The position numbers and the translations under genes are program-made. The notes under the pieces were generated by a model. The model saw nothing but the letters and a program-made list of their open reading frames with translations, was not told where the DNA came from and did not search any database. This document shows positions 19,164 through 29,418 of a DNA stretch of 64,000 nucleotides, piece after piece. Source of the stretch: Aureliella helgolandensis (GTDB lineage: Bacteria; Planctomycetota; Planctomycetia; Pirellulales; Pirellulaceae). The first letter of the stretch is position 1. Each line of letters starts with the position of its first letter. The DNA lies in NCBI RefSeq assembly GCF_007752135.1, contig NZ_CP036298.1, positions 4,960,001 to 5,024,000 of the forward strand. Direction: 5' to 3'.

Positions 19164-20624
19164 CTAGCTGCGTTCCCGGAGCTCTTCCGACATCTGCTGG
19201 ACAAGCTCGGGATACTGGTCGGCTACGTTGAGTGTTTCTCCAGCGGAAGAGCGATGGTCGTACAACTCTTGGAATCCATCTTGATGTTCAATCAAGCGAT
19301 GGCTTTCGGTGCGCAGCGTCTTGGCATTTCTAAAGTAGCTAACCGCGGAATGCCCAGCCTCTTCGGGAGTCTCTAGGATAGGCACCATCGAACGGCCATC
19401 CAGGGATTCGGGCTGTGGCAACTCGGCTAGCTCGACCAGCGTCGGAAAGATGTCTACCGACTCAACAATCGAATCGGTCGCCACACCAGGCTTCGTCATT
19501 CCGGGATAGCGAACAATGAGAGGTGAGCGTAACGATTCTTCAAAGAGTGCGTGCTTCCCCCAGATTGCGTGCTCCCCTAAATGCCATCCATGATCTCCCC
19601 AAAGCACGACGATCGTATTATCACGCAGCTTGAGTGCTTCCAATCGCTCGAGAATGCGGCCAACTTGAGCATCGGCGAACGAGACGCAGGCGGCATAGTG
19701 GCGCCGAACCTCCAACGCAAATTCAGCGTCTTGAATGGGGTTCTTACCCCAATTGTTGTATTGGAAAAATTCGCCCGATTTGTGCCAAGTCGACTTTCCT
19801 TCGGGTTTTTGCGGATGCGAAATCGGAGGCAAATCGGCTTGAGCATAGGGTGCGTAGTATTGGGCCGGCGCGCCAAACGGCAAATGAGGGCGAAGAATTC
19901 CGAATGCCAGGAAGAAGGGAGAGTCAGCCCCGGCTCCCGCCAACTGCTCCAATTGTTCAATGGCTAAGTCGGTGTTCGAGCCATCCGGATAGATCGCATC
20001 ACTTCCTTCCGACGATTGAAAAAGAGCCATTTCCTTCGAATTCTTACGGATCTCCCCATTGGCCAAACCGTGCATCCACCCGCGCGGATGTTGCCAAGGC
20101 CCCGCATTTAGCAAATGGCGATCCCAAGAGTTCGGCATTTCAGGCATCGCTTCGTCATCCCAATCCGCCCCACCACGACCGCCGGGGTGATGTGAAACCT
20201 TCCCTACGGAAACCGTGGTGTATCCATGCTGTCGGAACCAAGCCGGCAGGCTAGGCGAAACTGATGCAGGAGATTCGGCAAGCGTTGTGGAGCGGGTGAA
20301 TAGAGCGTCATTACTCGCCCCGCCATATCGTCCCGTTAGCATCGCAAACCGAGATGCTCCGCACGTTGGTGCTTGTACGTAGTGCCGATGAAACGCGCGT
20401 CCTTCACTAGCAAGACGGTCGATGTGGGGCGAGTGAATATAGTCCACGCCGTAGCAATGGAGCTCGGGACGGAGATCGTCGATGCAGATCAACAGCACAT
20501 TTGGTTGCGCACCAACGGCCGTCGAACTAACCCAGCAACACACCAGCAGCAGTACAGATACACGTTTCAATGGAAATCTCGCAGTGAATAGGTGAACAAG
20601 AAAAGTTTCAAGCAAGGAGCGCAT
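19164..20624 (-). CDS. Exported sulfatase (iduronate-2-sulfatase-like, Cys type)
   Basis: This is a 486-residue sulfatase. A signal peptide ([21 protein letters not shown]) precedes the N-terminal metal site [15 protein letters not shown]. The formylglycine motif is CGASR ([18 protein letters not shown]), a Cys-type C-x-A-S-R. Further family blocks are [30 protein letters not shown] and [21 protein letters not shown]. The match to IdsA/iduronate-2-sulfatase style is good but the substrate is not proven. Maturation needs a formylglycine-generating enzyme, and none is in the window. The start overlaps the end of the DUF1501 gene; I chose the ATG at 20624, while a GTG at 20642 is possible. Confidence 0.9.
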   Translation of the reverse strand: MRSLLETFLVHLFTARFPLKRVSVLLLVCCWVSSTAVGAQPNVLLICIDDLRPELHCYGVDYIHSPHIDRLASEGRAFHRHYVQAPTCGASRFAMLTGRYGGASNDALFTRSTTLAESPASVSPSLPAWFRQHGYTTVSVGKVSHHPGGRGGADWDDEAMPEMPNSWDRHLLNAGPWQHPRGWMHGLANGEIRKNSKEMALFQSSEGSDAIYPDGSNTDLAIEQLEQLAGAGADSPFFLAFGILRPHLPFGAPAQYYAPYAQADLPPISHPQKPEGKSTWHKSGEFFQYNNWGKNPIQDAEFALEVRRHYAACVSFADAQVGRILERLEALKLRDNTIVVLWGDHGWHLGEHAIWGKHALFEESLRSPLIVRYPGMTKPGVATDSIVESVDIFPTLVELAELPQPESLDGRSMVPILETPEEAGHSAVSYFRNAKTLRTESHRLIEHQDGFQELYDHRSSAGETLNVADQYPELVQQMSEELRERS

Positions 20625-22056
20625 CAATCGGTTTGCCACCAAACTGACTAAGCTGCTTGAAACGCCCCGCGTGATAATAGGTCAGCTTATTGTCGTCCAA
20701 GCCCAGCAGCCTGAGTAAGGTCACGTGAAAGTCCCGAATATGCCGCACTTCCTCAACAGCAGTCATCCCCAACTCGTCCGTTGCGCCGATTGTGTGCCCC
20801 GCTTTGCAGCCTCCTCCAGCCATCCACATAGTCATTGCATGCGGATTATGATCGCGACCATAAGCGGTTCCACCACGGATACCATTATCAGGGGTTCGTC
20901 CAAATTCACCACACCACACCACCAAAGTGCTGTCGAGGAGACCACGCTCTTTCAAGTCTTGGATCAACGCGGCAATAGGACGATCAACGCCACGGACAAG
21001 GTTGCCATGCGCCCGTTCGATAAAGTCGTGGCTATCCCATGTCCCATTGTACAATTGAACAAACCGCACCCCTTTCTCCACTAACTTGCGAGCCAGCAAG
21101 CATTTGCGTCCAAATGCATCGGTGGCCGGTTGATTGACACCATAGCGATCCAAGGTGCGCGCATCCTCTCTAGAAAGATCGAGAACCTCGGGAACCTGCA
21201 TTTGCATGCGGAACGCAAGTTCATAGCTATCGGTTCTCGCCTGCAATTCCGTATGTTGGGGATGCAAAGCTGCATGCTCCGCATTCAACTTAGCAATCAG
21301 ATCGAGGTTTTTGCGTTGACGTTCGCGTGAGACTCCCAGCGGTGGGCTGAGATCCAAGATGGGCGACCCCACCGGGCGGAGTGGAGTCCCTTGGAAACTC
21401 GCGGGCAAATAGCCGTTACTCCAATTGGCTGCACCACCCTGCGGATACGAAATCTCAGGAAAGACAACAAACCCCGGGAGATCTTGGTTCACCGAACCCA
21501 GCCCATAGGTCATCCATGCTCCGATGGCCGGATCACCGCCGAAACGATTTCCACAATTCAGTTGGTACATGGCCGTGGGGTGATTGACGCTATCAACTTG
21601 ACAACCTCGGAAAAAGCAGAGTTCGTCAGCGACCGATGCGAGGTGTTGCCAGTTTTCTGCCATGTCGGCACCACACTCCCCCGCTTTCGTAAACTTGAAG
21701 GGGCTTTTGACGTAGTACCGCTGCCCACTCTCCATCGCCGACTTCTGCTTCCCTTGGCGGACAAACTCTTGCATGTGCACGCGGTCCAACTCTGGCTTTG
21801 GATCAAACGTATCCAGGTGGGACGGCCCTCCTTCCATCATCAGGAAAATCACGTTTTTGGCTGTCGCCGGTAGATGGCCTGGCCTGGCTTGCAACGGGCT
21901 ACCACTCGCTGCAGCCGCGACGCGGGGCGAATCTTCGGCAGCGAGCAGGGACGTCAAGGCAATCGAACCTACACTGGCCCCCAGCCCATATAAAAACTGC
22001 CGTCGAGGGTCTATGGGGTTGCCGACTACAGGACCGCTTCCAATCATCTTGCTCAT
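20608..22056 (-). CDS. DUF1501 protein with Tat-type signal
   Basis: This 482-residue protein starts 10 nt after the stop of the DUF1549/1553 gene. The N-terminus has a twin-arginine pattern, [25 protein letters not shown], implying folded export by Tat. The DUF1501 blocks are complete: [96 protein letters not shown] and [19 protein letters not shown]1501 resembles the alkaline phosphatase/sulfatase superfamily, but its biochemical role is unknown. Pairing with a DUF1553 cytochrome is a recurring planctomycete module, seen again at 39.8-44.8 kb. A reading extended to 22419 is a shadow of the upstream gene. Confidence 0.92.
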   Translation of the reverse strand: MSKMIGSGPVVGNPIDPRRQFLYGLGASVGSIALTSLLAAEDSPRVAAAASGSPLQARPGHLPATAKNVIFLMMEGGPSHLDTFDPKPELDRVHMQEFVRQGKQKSAMESGQRYYVKSPFKFTKAGECGADMAENWQHLASVADELCFFRGCQVDSVNHPTAMYQLNCGNRFGGDPAIGAWMTYGLGSVNQDLPGFVVFPEISYPQGGAANWSNGYLPASFQGTPLRPVGSPILDLSPPLGVSRERQRKNLDLIAKLNAEHAALHPQHTELQARTDSYELAFRMQMQVPEVLDLSREDARTLDRYGVNQPATDAFGRKCLLARKLVEKGVRFVQLYNGTWDSHDFIERAHGNLVRGVDRPIAALIQDLKERGLLDSTLVVWCGEFGRTPDNGIRGGTAYGRDHNPHAMTMWMAGGGCKAGHTIGATDELGMTAVEEVRHIRDFHVTLLRLLGLDDNKLTYYHAGRFKQLSQFGGKPIDALLA

Positions 22057-22066
22057 TGGTTTTCGC

Positions 22067-25000
22067 CTAGTAGAGGTATATGAACTCGTTCGAATTGAGA
22101 ATGGCCAAGCACACGTCCGCCAGAGATCGGGTGCGGCGGTTGACGTCGGCCGGTTGCAAATCGGGAACAAAGTCCTCGTTGGCATAGAGCCTCTCTTCAA
22201 ACGAAAAATGCTCTCCCGTATTCTCTTCAACCGCATCACGGCGAACGGAGACGGCCGGAGCCTCAGCAGCCATAGCCTCGTCAGGTAATAACGCGTCGAC
22301 AGCCCGCCAGTGTTCGAGGCAGATTTGCAACTCATGCTCAGTCGGACTTCGTGAGTAGGCCAACTGATACAACCGTTCGATCGCCGCGATCTCGGCTGCT
22401 TCTGCAAGCTCGCCCCCACCCGAGGCCGCCAGCCCCAGCGCGTTCGACGCCTCCGTCAAACAACGATTGGCGAGCGCCAAGGCCCGTGCATGACTGAACT
22501 GACTATTGAACAAGCTAAAGACCTGCGGTGTCACCATCGACGTGTCGCGACGCTCACACGAAAAATCGGGCGAGGGCGAATTGAAGACCTCCAGCAATGG
22601 ATCGACAAGCCCTCGGAGCTTCAGTGTATACAGCGACCGACGGTGCCGCTCCCTGGGCAGTGGATTGGGAGTCCAGGCAGCGGCAAACGTTCCCATCACC
22701 TGCCGAGGCTGCATGGCCGCTTCCAGATTGATCTCCGGCCGCGCTGGAATTCCGCCCAACATAGGGTTCAGCTCGCCGGTCGATGCCAACATCGCGTCAC
22801 GCAACTCCTCAGCAGTGAGTCGCCTCGGTTTGAAGACTGCGTAGCTCACGCCTGCGGGGTCAACTTCGCTCAAACGCTGCGGATCAGGGTGGGATACGGA
22901 CCGCTGATAAGCCTGACTCAACATAATCACGCGATGCATTGATTTGAAGGACCACCCTTTCGCCACAAAGCGTGCCGCCAACCAATCGAGCAATTCCGGG
23001 TGCGTCGGCGGTTTTCCCGACGCCCCAAAGTTGTTGGGATTTCCCGCCAACGGTACGTTGAAATGCCACATCCAAATGCGGTTCCCGATGGCACGCGTGG
23101 TGAGTGGATTGTCAGGCGACGCTACCCAATCAGCAAATGCCAGGCGACGGCCCTTCACCGAGTCTGGAACCGGTGACGTCTGCACCGCTCCCAGAATGCT
23201 CAATACTCCGGGCGAGACCGGCATTCCCGATGCAAATGGGTCGCCCCCAGTCAGAATGCAAGTTTGCTCCAACTCTCCCTGCGTCATTCGCTGCTCGGGC
23301 ACGCGAACGGGACGGCTAACCGATTTCACCTGCGGCGTCCGGCCGTTGTAGACAGCCAAGGCATAGGGTTCGTAGCGTTCCAATTCCCACTTCAGTCGCT
23401 CGAGCCCCTTCCGCGCAACTCGCTCATTTCCAAAATCATCCGGCGTAAATCCGGCTTTGGCTGGTGGAATCAACTCAGGAGGGGCCTTCCGCTGCTGCAT
23501 CAACTTCCGCACTTCCCCCAGTGACAGGCCTCGCTCGCGTTCCTCTTGCGTGGTCGGGGAACCAGCTTGTTCAGCAGGATCCAAGGGGAGGGCCGCCAGC
23601 AGTTTTTCCACCGCGCTGTCATAGGCGGCGGTATCCCGCCCCATTTCCGTCAACCAAGCTCGGCCACTGGAAACGGTCAGCTTAGCATTCAACACTTTCA
23701 GAGACTGCTCCAACTCTCGCTTTCGCTTCAGCAAATACTTGCGCTCTCCAAAACCCTCGACATTCTCTTGAGGACTAAACGGCGCGACCCGTTCGCACAA
23801 TTGCGTGGTAGCGAATACGGCTTGGACTGAGTAATAGTCGCGCGTAGGGATGGGATCGAACTTGTGATCATGGCATCGCGCGCACTGCAAAGAGTGGGCT
23901 AGAAACGTCTCACCAACGCTATTGGTGGCATCATCTAAAAACCGCTGCCTAGCCACCTTGGCAACCTCCATGCTCGTCAGCTCCCAAGGCCCCATGCGCA
24001 AGAATCCCGTAGCGACGATCAATTCGGACACCGAGGAGCCTGTGGCGGTTGGGGGCGCATCGCTGTGAGTCATCTGCTCGGCAATTTCATCGCCTGCGAT
24101 TTGCTCGCGTACAAATTGATCGTAGGGCTTGTCTTCATTGAAGGCACGGACTACGTAATCTCGATACCGCCACGCATTGCCCCGGTCATAGTCATTTGCA
24201 AAACCAGAGGAATCCGCATAGCGGACGACATCGAGCCAATGCTGCGCCATGCGTTCCCCATAATGTGGACTCTCCAAGAGGCGATCGACTAATTCTGCCC
24301 ACACCAAATCGTCGGCACGCGGATCCTCCACAAAGCGGCGAACATCCTCTGGGGACGGCGGCAAGCCCGTTAAATCAAAGGTGGCACGCCGAATTAGCTG
24401 GGTTCGATCCGCAGGCGGCGCAACGGCTAAGCCAGCTGGTAGTCGCTGGACGATGAATTCATCCAGCATCCCAGCATCGTCAAAGTTGGCTGATGGCGTG
24501 CGCACCGGCTGATACCCCCAAATCGATTCGGGAGCATAGCGTCGGTTTGTCCAATCTGCAGATAGGCCGCCAGAGGTCTCCAGTCGCACCCCATCCTCCA
24601 CGGACCATGCATCCTCGTACTCCAGGGCAATGCGTTGCGACTCCTCTTGATCGGGCCATGTGGCGCCGCCCGCGATCCATTCCTTCAGCCACCCCAGCTC
24701 TTCGGCAGTCAGGCGTTCCGCATCTTTAGGAGGCATCGCAGACCATTCGTCAGCCTCACGAGTTGCTGCTAAGAACAGTGGGCTTTCATCGGCCTTCCCA
24801 GGAACAATCGCCAAAACTCCACTATCACTACCCGAGCGCCAGCCAGCGTCCGAAAGCAAATCCAAGCTTCCCTCGATGTTCTCGGCTTCGCTTCCGTGGC
24901 AAGCAATACACTTCTCCTGCAGCAGAGGCGCAATGCGTCGGACGAACAGGGCCGCATTATCCTCATCTGCAAGGCAGGGTGCGCCGCCAACTTGGCAGGT

Positions 25001-25078
25001 GAGGCACGCGACGGTTAGTAGCAGTAGGCTCTCCCACTTCGTCTCTAAATTTCGCAAAGAAACCATCGAGAACTTCAT
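22067..25078 (-). CDS. PSD1 / DUF1549-DUF1553 planctomycete cytochrome c-domain protein
   Basis: This exported 1003-residue protein uses the ATG at 25078, with GGGAGA 6 nt upstream (a GTG sits one codon earlier). The N-terminal PSCyt1 domain carries heme motif CIACH (about residue 57) and SLDLLS...AMPPKDAERLTAEELGWLKEWIAGGATWP. DUF1549 follows (DEFIVQRL... TFDLTGLPPSPEDVRRFVEDPR ... AQHWLDVVRYADSSGF). A second CxxCH, CARCHDHKFDPIPTRDYY, lies near residue 398. DUF1553 is C-terminal (NPLTTRAIGNRIWMWHFNVPLAGNPNNFGASGKPPTHPELLDWLA; MHRVIMLSQAYQRS). The function is not established; oxidative attack on polysaccharide-derived sugars is a reasonable guess. Confidence 0.93.
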   Translation of the reverse strand: MKFSMVSLRNLETKWESLLLLTVACLTCQVGGAPCLADEDNAALFVRRIAPLLQEKCIACHGSEAENIEGSLDLLSDAGWRSGSDSGVLAIVPGKADESPLFLAATREADEWSAMPPKDAERLTAEELGWLKEWIAGGATWPDQEESQRIALEYEDAWSVEDGVRLETSGGLSADWTNRRYAPESIWGYQPVRTPSANFDDAGMLDEFIVQRLPAGLAVAPPADRTQLIRRATFDLTGLPPSPEDVRRFVEDPRADDLVWAELVDRLLESPHYGERMAQHWLDVVRYADSSGFANDYDRGNAWRYRDYVVRAFNEDKPYDQFVREQIAGDEIAEQMTHSDAPPTATGSSVSELIVATGFLRMGPWELTSMEVAKVARQRFLDDATNSVGETFLAHSLQCARCHDHKFDPIPTRDYYSVQAVFATTQLCERVAPFSPQENVEGFGERKYLLKRKRELEQSLKVLNAKLTVSSGRAWLTEMGRDTAAYDSAVEKLLAALPLDPAEQAGSPTTQEERERGLSLGEVRKLMQQRKAPPELIPPAKAGFTPDDFGNERVARKGLERLKWELERYEPYALAVYNGRTPQVKSVSRPVRVPEQRMTQGELEQTCILTGGDPFASGMPVSPGVLSILGAVQTSPVPDSVKGRRLAFADWVASPDNPLTTRAIGNRIWMWHFNVPLAGNPNNFGASGKPPTHPELLDWLAARFVAKGWSFKSMHRVIMLSQAYQRSVSHPDPQRLSEVDPAGVSYAVFKPRRLTAEELRDAMLASTGELNPMLGGIPARPEINLEAAMQPRQVMGTFAAAWTPNPLPRERHRRSLYTLKLRGLVDPLLEVFNSPSPDFSCERRDTSMVTPQVFSLFNSQFSHARALALANRCLTEASNALGLAASGGGELAEAAEIAAIERLYQLAYSRSPTEHELQICLEHWRAVDALLPDEAMAAEAPAVSVRRDAVEENTGEHFSFEERLYANEDFVPDLQPADVNRRTRSLADVCLAILNSNEFIYLY

Positions 25079-25373
25079 CACAATCTCCCTATCCTGCCTG
25101 TCCAGTGGCGGTCGCGACAGAGGTGTCGCTCGTCACCCTAAGTTAGCGCACCGGTGATGGTCTAGCTAATCGTTCCTACTGTTTCAATCAGTCGCGTGGC
25201 GCTAGCACGCGTGTTGTCAGAATACTGCGTCGCGTAACCGGGAGCACGAACGCTTGCTGCTTCAACCCCGTCTGACATGCTGTCGTCGCGCCACGACGAA
25301 AACGCTCGGAGATCACTGATCGGCAAACAGCCAGCCGACACGCCCCCCCGCACAAGGTGATTTCGACACGCCA

Positions 25374-26732
25374 CTAAGGCTCCAAACCGGTCGCGTAGCC
25401 CTGCTGCAATTCCACCAACTCGGCAAGGATGTCTGGATACTGAGTCGCTAAATTTTCGGATTCGGTTTCGTCCATCTCGAGATTCGCTAGGAACAACTGA
25501 TCGTGATCTGTCAGCGATTTCGGTTCACGTCGATCCGTTGGATTTCCTAGCAGCTTCCAAGGCCCCTTGCGGACAACCCACTGCGGTCGCTTCCCACTGC
25601 CCAGTTGCCAGTACAAGCTCTTGTGTTGCGTTGGTGCCTGGGGATCCTCTAAAACCGGCACAAGACTTTTACCATCCAAATGATGGGCGGGCATGTCCAA
25701 ACCGGCCAATTCAACTAGTGTTGGCAACCAATCGCACCCCACTGCCATTTGGTCGCGAACCTCACCTTGCGGCAATTTAGAGGGCCAAGAAACGATTGCT
25801 GGCACACGGATTCCACCCTCAAACAAACATCCTTTCGCACCACGGTATGGACCGGGGTTGCCCCCGCCGAAAAACGCGCGTTCCTCCACCGAATGTCCGT
25901 GATCGGATTGCAGCACTAGGATCGTATTGTCGCGTTTACCCGTTCGTTCGAGATGGTCCACAATAAGACCAATGCGTTCATCCAAGGAACTCACAAACGC
26001 CGCGTACTTGTCGCGTGGACTCGGTAAATCGGCATAATGCTCCCGCCACTTGGCAGTTCCTTGCATGGGATAATGGGGCCAGTTGATCGCCCAGTATATG
26101 AAAAACGGCTCCTGCTCACTTTCGTTAATCAACCGCCGACATTCATCAACCATTGCATCACCGAAGTAGGTTCCATCCAACCAGATTTCTTTGCCATCGC
26201 GCCACAGGTCATGCCGGTTGGGGCCGTTCCAGTAGAAGAAATAGGAGTAGTTATCGATGCAGCCCCCCATATGCCCAAACGAGGATGCAAACCCCTGCGC
26301 GTTGGGCATCGTTGGCGGCGTGTACCCCAAATGCCATTTGCCCACATGCCCCGTTCGATAACCGTTCTGCTGCATCACCTCAGCAATGGTAATCTCACTG
26401 GCTGGCATGCCTGCTTGCCCCTTCTCCGACGAGACATTGCTAGGCACTCCCGCTCGGGCTGGATAGCGTCCAGTCAATAATCCAGCCCGCGAAGCCGAGC
26501 AGATCGCCGACGGGGCATACATCTGGGTGAATCGAATTCCCGTATCTGCCAGACGATCAAAATTGGGCGTTACGAGATCGGTGGAACCGTAGCAATTGGC
26601 ATCCAAGGTTCCTTGGTCATCCGTGTAGATCATTAAAACATTGGGACGATCGGCGGCCAGGGCCTCGCTCCCTAGCACAACCGCGGCTAACGCCAAGAAC
26701 ATCCCACCAAGTCTACCCATGCGAACTCGCAT
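25374..26732 (-). CDS. Exported arylsulfatase-type sulfatase (Cys type)
   Basis: This is a sulfatase of about 452 residues with signal peptide MGRLGGMFLALAAVVLGSEALAA, metal site PNVLMIYTDDQG, formylglycine motif CSASR (SAICSASRAGLLTGRYPARAG), and later blocks HVGKWHLGYTPPTMPNAQGF and QSDHGHSVEERAFFGGGNPGPYRGAKGCLFEGGIRVPAIVSWPSK. CSASR instead of the usual CSPSR is an accepted variant. I chose the second ATG of an ATGATG pair, because GGAG lies 6 nt before it; an earlier ATG at 26753 remains possible. It resembles arylsulfatase A/GalNAc-sulfatase types; the substrate is unproven. It lies 36-60 nt downstream of the esterase gene on the same strand. Confidence 0.91.
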   Translation of the reverse strand: MRVRMGRLGGMFLALAAVVLGSEALAADRPNVLMIYTDDQGTLDANCYGSTDLVTPNFDRLADTGIRFTQMYAPSAICSASRAGLLTGRYPARAGVPSNVSSEKGQAGMPASEITIAEVMQQNGYRTGHVGKWHLGYTPPTMPNAQGFASSFGHMGGCIDNYSYFFYWNGPNRHDLWRDGKEIWLDGTYFGDAMVDECRRLINESEQEPFFIYWAINWPHYPMQGTAKWREHYADLPSPRDKYAAFVSSLDERIGLIVDHLERTGKRDNTILVLQSDHGHSVEERAFFGGGNPGPYRGAKGCLFEGGIRVPAIVSWPSKLPQGEVRDQMAVGCDWLPTLVELAGLDMPAHHLDGKSLVPVLEDPQAPTQHKSLYWQLGSGKRPQWVVRKGPWKLLGNPTDRREPKSLTDHDQLFLANLEMDETESENLATQYPDILAELVELQQGYATGLEP

Positions 26733-26765
26733 CATCAGCTCCAGTCCATCCATTCGAAACGGCTT

Positions 26766-26781
26766 CGGGGACTAGTCCCCG
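26766..26781. repeat. Perfect 16-bp palindrome between esterase and sulfatase genes
   Basis: CGGGGACTAGTCCCCG is its own exact reverse complement. It sits in the short gap between two minus-strand genes. There is no T-run after it in the direction of transcription, so a factor-independent terminator is unlikely; a protein-binding site or an RNA stem that partly separates the two cistrons is possible. Confidence 0.5.
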
Positions 26782-26788
26782 TAAAACT

Positions 26789-27949
26789 TCAGTCTGCGTG
26801 ATAGCCGCGCCACATCCACACCAGCGTATCCGCTAACGTTAATTCAAACACCTGCTTGTCGCAGTGCTTGGTGGATTGGCTAAACACGAACCGATAATTG
26901 TAGCCTTTAGATTTGAGGGCCGCGGCCGTTCGCCGATTCGCCATGACCCAGTTATGGTAGGTTTCCTCGGGATCTCGCGCGCGATTGTCATGTTCCGAAA
27001 CGTGGGTAAAAATACGTAGCGGCTTCGTTTCCGAATTCTCAATCAGCTTGAGGCTTGAATGATATTCCCAAGCACCTAACGGATACTCTGCCTCTTCGGC
27101 CGCATCATCATCTTGCTGATCTACAAAGGTTCCAGAATAGGTGATTAACCGACGAAAGAGGTCGGGCCGAAACCATCCCATCGTCAGTGCGGCGGCGCCT
27201 CCGGAACTGCACCCCATGACCGCTTTCCCCCAGGGATTGTCGGTGAACGCAATGTTCGGATACGCCGCTTTGATGTCGGGCTGGCTTAAAACCGCAGGCA
27301 GCACTTCCTCGTTGATCAATCTCGCAAAACGATCAGACATCGTGTCATATTCAAGCCCACGCTGACTTCCCTTGCTGTCGTCCCCCCCGTTTTGAACCGC
27401 GATTGCAATGAACGCGGGTAGCTTCCGCTGTGGATCTTGGGATATCGTCAGATTGTCGAGCGCATGGCGAACGAGGTCCAAGCGGCTGGGGCCGTCGAGG
27501 GTCACCAACAGTGGAGCGGGAGTGCCATCTTGATAGGCGGCAGGCACGTAAACCCAAACTCGACGTTCATCGCGAACCTTCTTCTTAGGATCGAGCGTCG
27601 CGTCCTGGCCGTCAAAGATCTTGCTGTCCGCAAGTCGCAGAGAAAATTCAAAACTCTTGCCCTTGGGATTTCCTAGGTCAGTTAAGTCGGGATCGATTGC
27701 ATATTCAGGACCGACGACCCAATCACCATTGCCCTCTTGCCCCGGCGATTCCTGGTAGGTTTCCTCAGCCAATACGCTTGGGATGCTAACCAGGGCCGCC
27801 AGGAGCCCACACAGTATGGACTGCGCCCCGCAAGAAACAACACGCGTGAGTCGCTGGAACGGACGTAGGCGACCGGGGGAAAGCAGGGAAATCGTGCGTG
27901 CAACACTTGTCGCAGTATTGGCAAACACAGTTCTCGGGAGCAGTTTCAT
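26789..27949 (-). CDS. Exported esterase, enterochelin-esterase-like alpha/beta hydrolase
   Basis: This protein has about 386 residues from the ATG at 27949. The segment SILCGLLAALVSIPSVLAEE gives an export signal after a long basic leader. The core matches the putative esterase/IroE family: RRVWVYVPAAYQDGTPAPLLVTLDG, AFIAIAVQNGG, the nucleophile elbow MGCSSGGAAALTMGWFRPDLFRRLITYSGTF (GCSSGG, Ser nucleophile) and a C-terminal His (STKHCDKQ). Members cleave ester bonds of siderophores, acetyl-xylan or feruloyl-xylan; which applies here is unknown. It lies just upstream of a sulfatase on the same strand, which suggests substituent removal from a decorated glycan. Confidence 0.82.
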   Translation of the reverse strand: MKLLPRTVFANTATSVARTISLLSPGRLRPFQRLTRVVSCGAQSILCGLLAALVSIPSVLAEETYQESPGQEGNGDWVVGPEYAIDPDLTDLGNPKGKSFEFSLRLADSKIFDGQDATLDPKKKVRDERRVWVYVPAAYQDGTPAPLLVTLDGPSRLDLVRHALDNLTISQDPQRKLPAFIAIAVQNGGDDSKGSQRGLEYDTMSDRFARLINEEVLPAVLSQPDIKAAYPNIAFTDNPWGKAVMGCSSGGAAALTMGWFRPDLFRRLITYSGTFVDQQDDDAAEEAEYPLGAWEYHSSLKLIENSETKPLRIFTHVSEHDNRARDPEETYHNWVMANRRTAAALKSKGYNYRFVFSQSTKHCDKQVFELTLADTLVWMWRGYHAD

Positions 27950-28125
27950 TTCGAGTACCCAATAAGCAGGGGGAGAAGTAGGTTCAGGCGGGAGGACGGC
28001 AATTGGTAGGAAAGGGGACGCCAACAGGGGGCGATTTGATTCTCGATCCATCCCCCCGACATCCTAACACAGCACTCGGCGCGACGAATACCGGGTCGGA
28101 CGAAGCCAGCGAACACCCCTCACTT

Positions 28126-29343
28126 TTAGCGACCATCAAATCGGGGAGACCTCTTCTCGGCAAACGCCAACAGCCCCTCCTGAGCATCGGGCAATTTCAA
28201 GCAGCGGAGGTATGCCTCGGTGTCGGCGCGATGCGCTACCTTCGGCTGCGCACCCTCATCGAGATGGACCAAACGCTTGGTTTCCCGCAACGCTTCCGCT
28301 GGCATCTGCAAGAGTTTCTGAGCCAGCAGCTCTCCCCGACGGTGCAAGCTCGCACCCGGCACAACCTCATTGATGAGCCCCCACTCCAGCGCTTTGGCCG
28401 CTGGGATGGGCTCGCCTAACAAGCACATCTCCAAGGCTCGAGATTTCCCGACCAAGGCCGTGAGCTGGGCAACCCCATAACCGGGCGGCCACCCCAAGCG
28501 AATTTCGGGCATCGCGAACCGAGCCGCATGCGTTGCAATCCGCATGTCAGCCGAGTACGCAGCCACACAGCCTCCTCCAAACGCATCGCCGTTGATTAGT
28601 GCGATGATCGTCTGCGGGACTCTCTCAAAAGCGAGGTACAACTCGGCTTGGCGCAGGCTGAGCTGACGGGCTGTGTCTGGCGGTAGCTCCCGCAACTCCT
28701 TGACGTCATCTCCCGCACAAAACGCCTCCCCCGTACCGGTCAGCAACACGACTCGCACCTGCTGCGGATGGCCCAACAGCCAGGCAACCAAGCGTTCCAG
28801 ATCATCGGTCATCTGCACATTCACTGCATTGAGCGCCTTCGGACGATTCAATTTGACGGTTGCGACCTTCCCCGAAAGCTCGACCAACACAGTTTCCAAT
28901 ACAGGCAGCGCATCAGTATTGGGAGTTAGATTCATGGCCCTTGGCTCCTGACCAGCCTGCTTCTCGAGGTTTTCAATAATCCGGCTTACCTGGACGATGG
29001 CTCGCGAATGCGTTCCATGGCCGATCTGCTGATCACCAGCCCAGGCTTCGACATCAAACTCCACGCGTCGACCGTCCCTCACGGTCACTTTCGCGATTCC
29101 CTGCACAGTCGCCCCCAGGGGCGCACCACCCGTGTGCCGAATGTTGACCTCAATGCCTACCGACTCTTCCCCCGGCTCTAGATAATCCCGCAAGGCCTCA
29201 CGCGCCGCCCGCTCCATCAACATGATCATATTCGGAGTGGAGAAAACGGTGGCACGAGAATCGCCGCCCAACGTGATCACCATCGAAGCATCGACGGACC
29301 ATGTCAGCCGGCCCGTTGCTCCCACTGTCAAACCAGATTTCAT
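28126..29343 (-). CDS. Hotdog thioesterase - enoyl-CoA hydratase/isomerase fusion
   Basis: This is a 405-residue cytosolic two-domain protein. Residues 1-130 are a hotdog domain like fluoroacetyl-CoA thioesterase (FlK) and related YbgC-independent thioesterases: ATVFSTPNMIMLMERAAREALRDYL, then NIRHTGGAPLGATVQGIAKVT and VEFDVEAWAGDQQIGHGTHSRAIV; the Thr, Glu and His of the expected active site are present. Residues about 145-400 are a crotonase: VATVKLNRPKALNAVNVQMTDDLE, GTGEAFCAGDDVKEL, and the oxyanion segment INGDAFGGGCVAAYSADMRIAT. A linker of about 20 residues joins them. The fusion implies hydration or isomerisation of an acyl-CoA coupled to hydrolysis. It is separated by about 175 nt from the exported esterase and is not clearly in its operon. 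Confidence 0.87.
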   Translation of the reverse strand: MKSGLTVGATGRLTWSVDASMVITLGGDSRATVFSTPNMIMLMERAAREALRDYLEPGEESVGIEVNIRHTGGAPLGATVQGIAKVTVRDGRRVEFDVEAWAGDQQIGHGTHSRAIVQVSRIIENLEKQAGQEPRAMNLTPNTDALPVLETVLVELSGKVATVKLNRPKALNAVNVQMTDDLERLVAWLLGHPQQVRVVLLTGTGEAFCAGDDVKELRELPPDTARQLSLRQAELYLAFERVPQTIIALINGDAFGGGCVAAYSADMRIATHAARFAMPEIRLGWPPGYGVAQLTALVGKSRALEMCLLGEPIPAAKALEWGLINEVVPGASLHRRGELLAQKLLQMPAEALRETKRLVHLDEGAQPKVAHRADTEAYLRCLKLPDAQEGLLAFAEKRSPRFDGR

Positions 29344-29418
29344 TCAAGAATTTCATTCAATCGCGAGCTGAATTGATATCTACCAAGCCCCCATCCTAAT
29401 CCAACCTCGCGTCGTCAG

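Noticed and set aside
25162-25374. A 70-codon minus-strand frame whose GTG overlaps the sulfatase stop
   Set aside because: The overlap suggests coupling, but there is no ribosome site and no recognisable domain, and the spacer composition looks non-coding.
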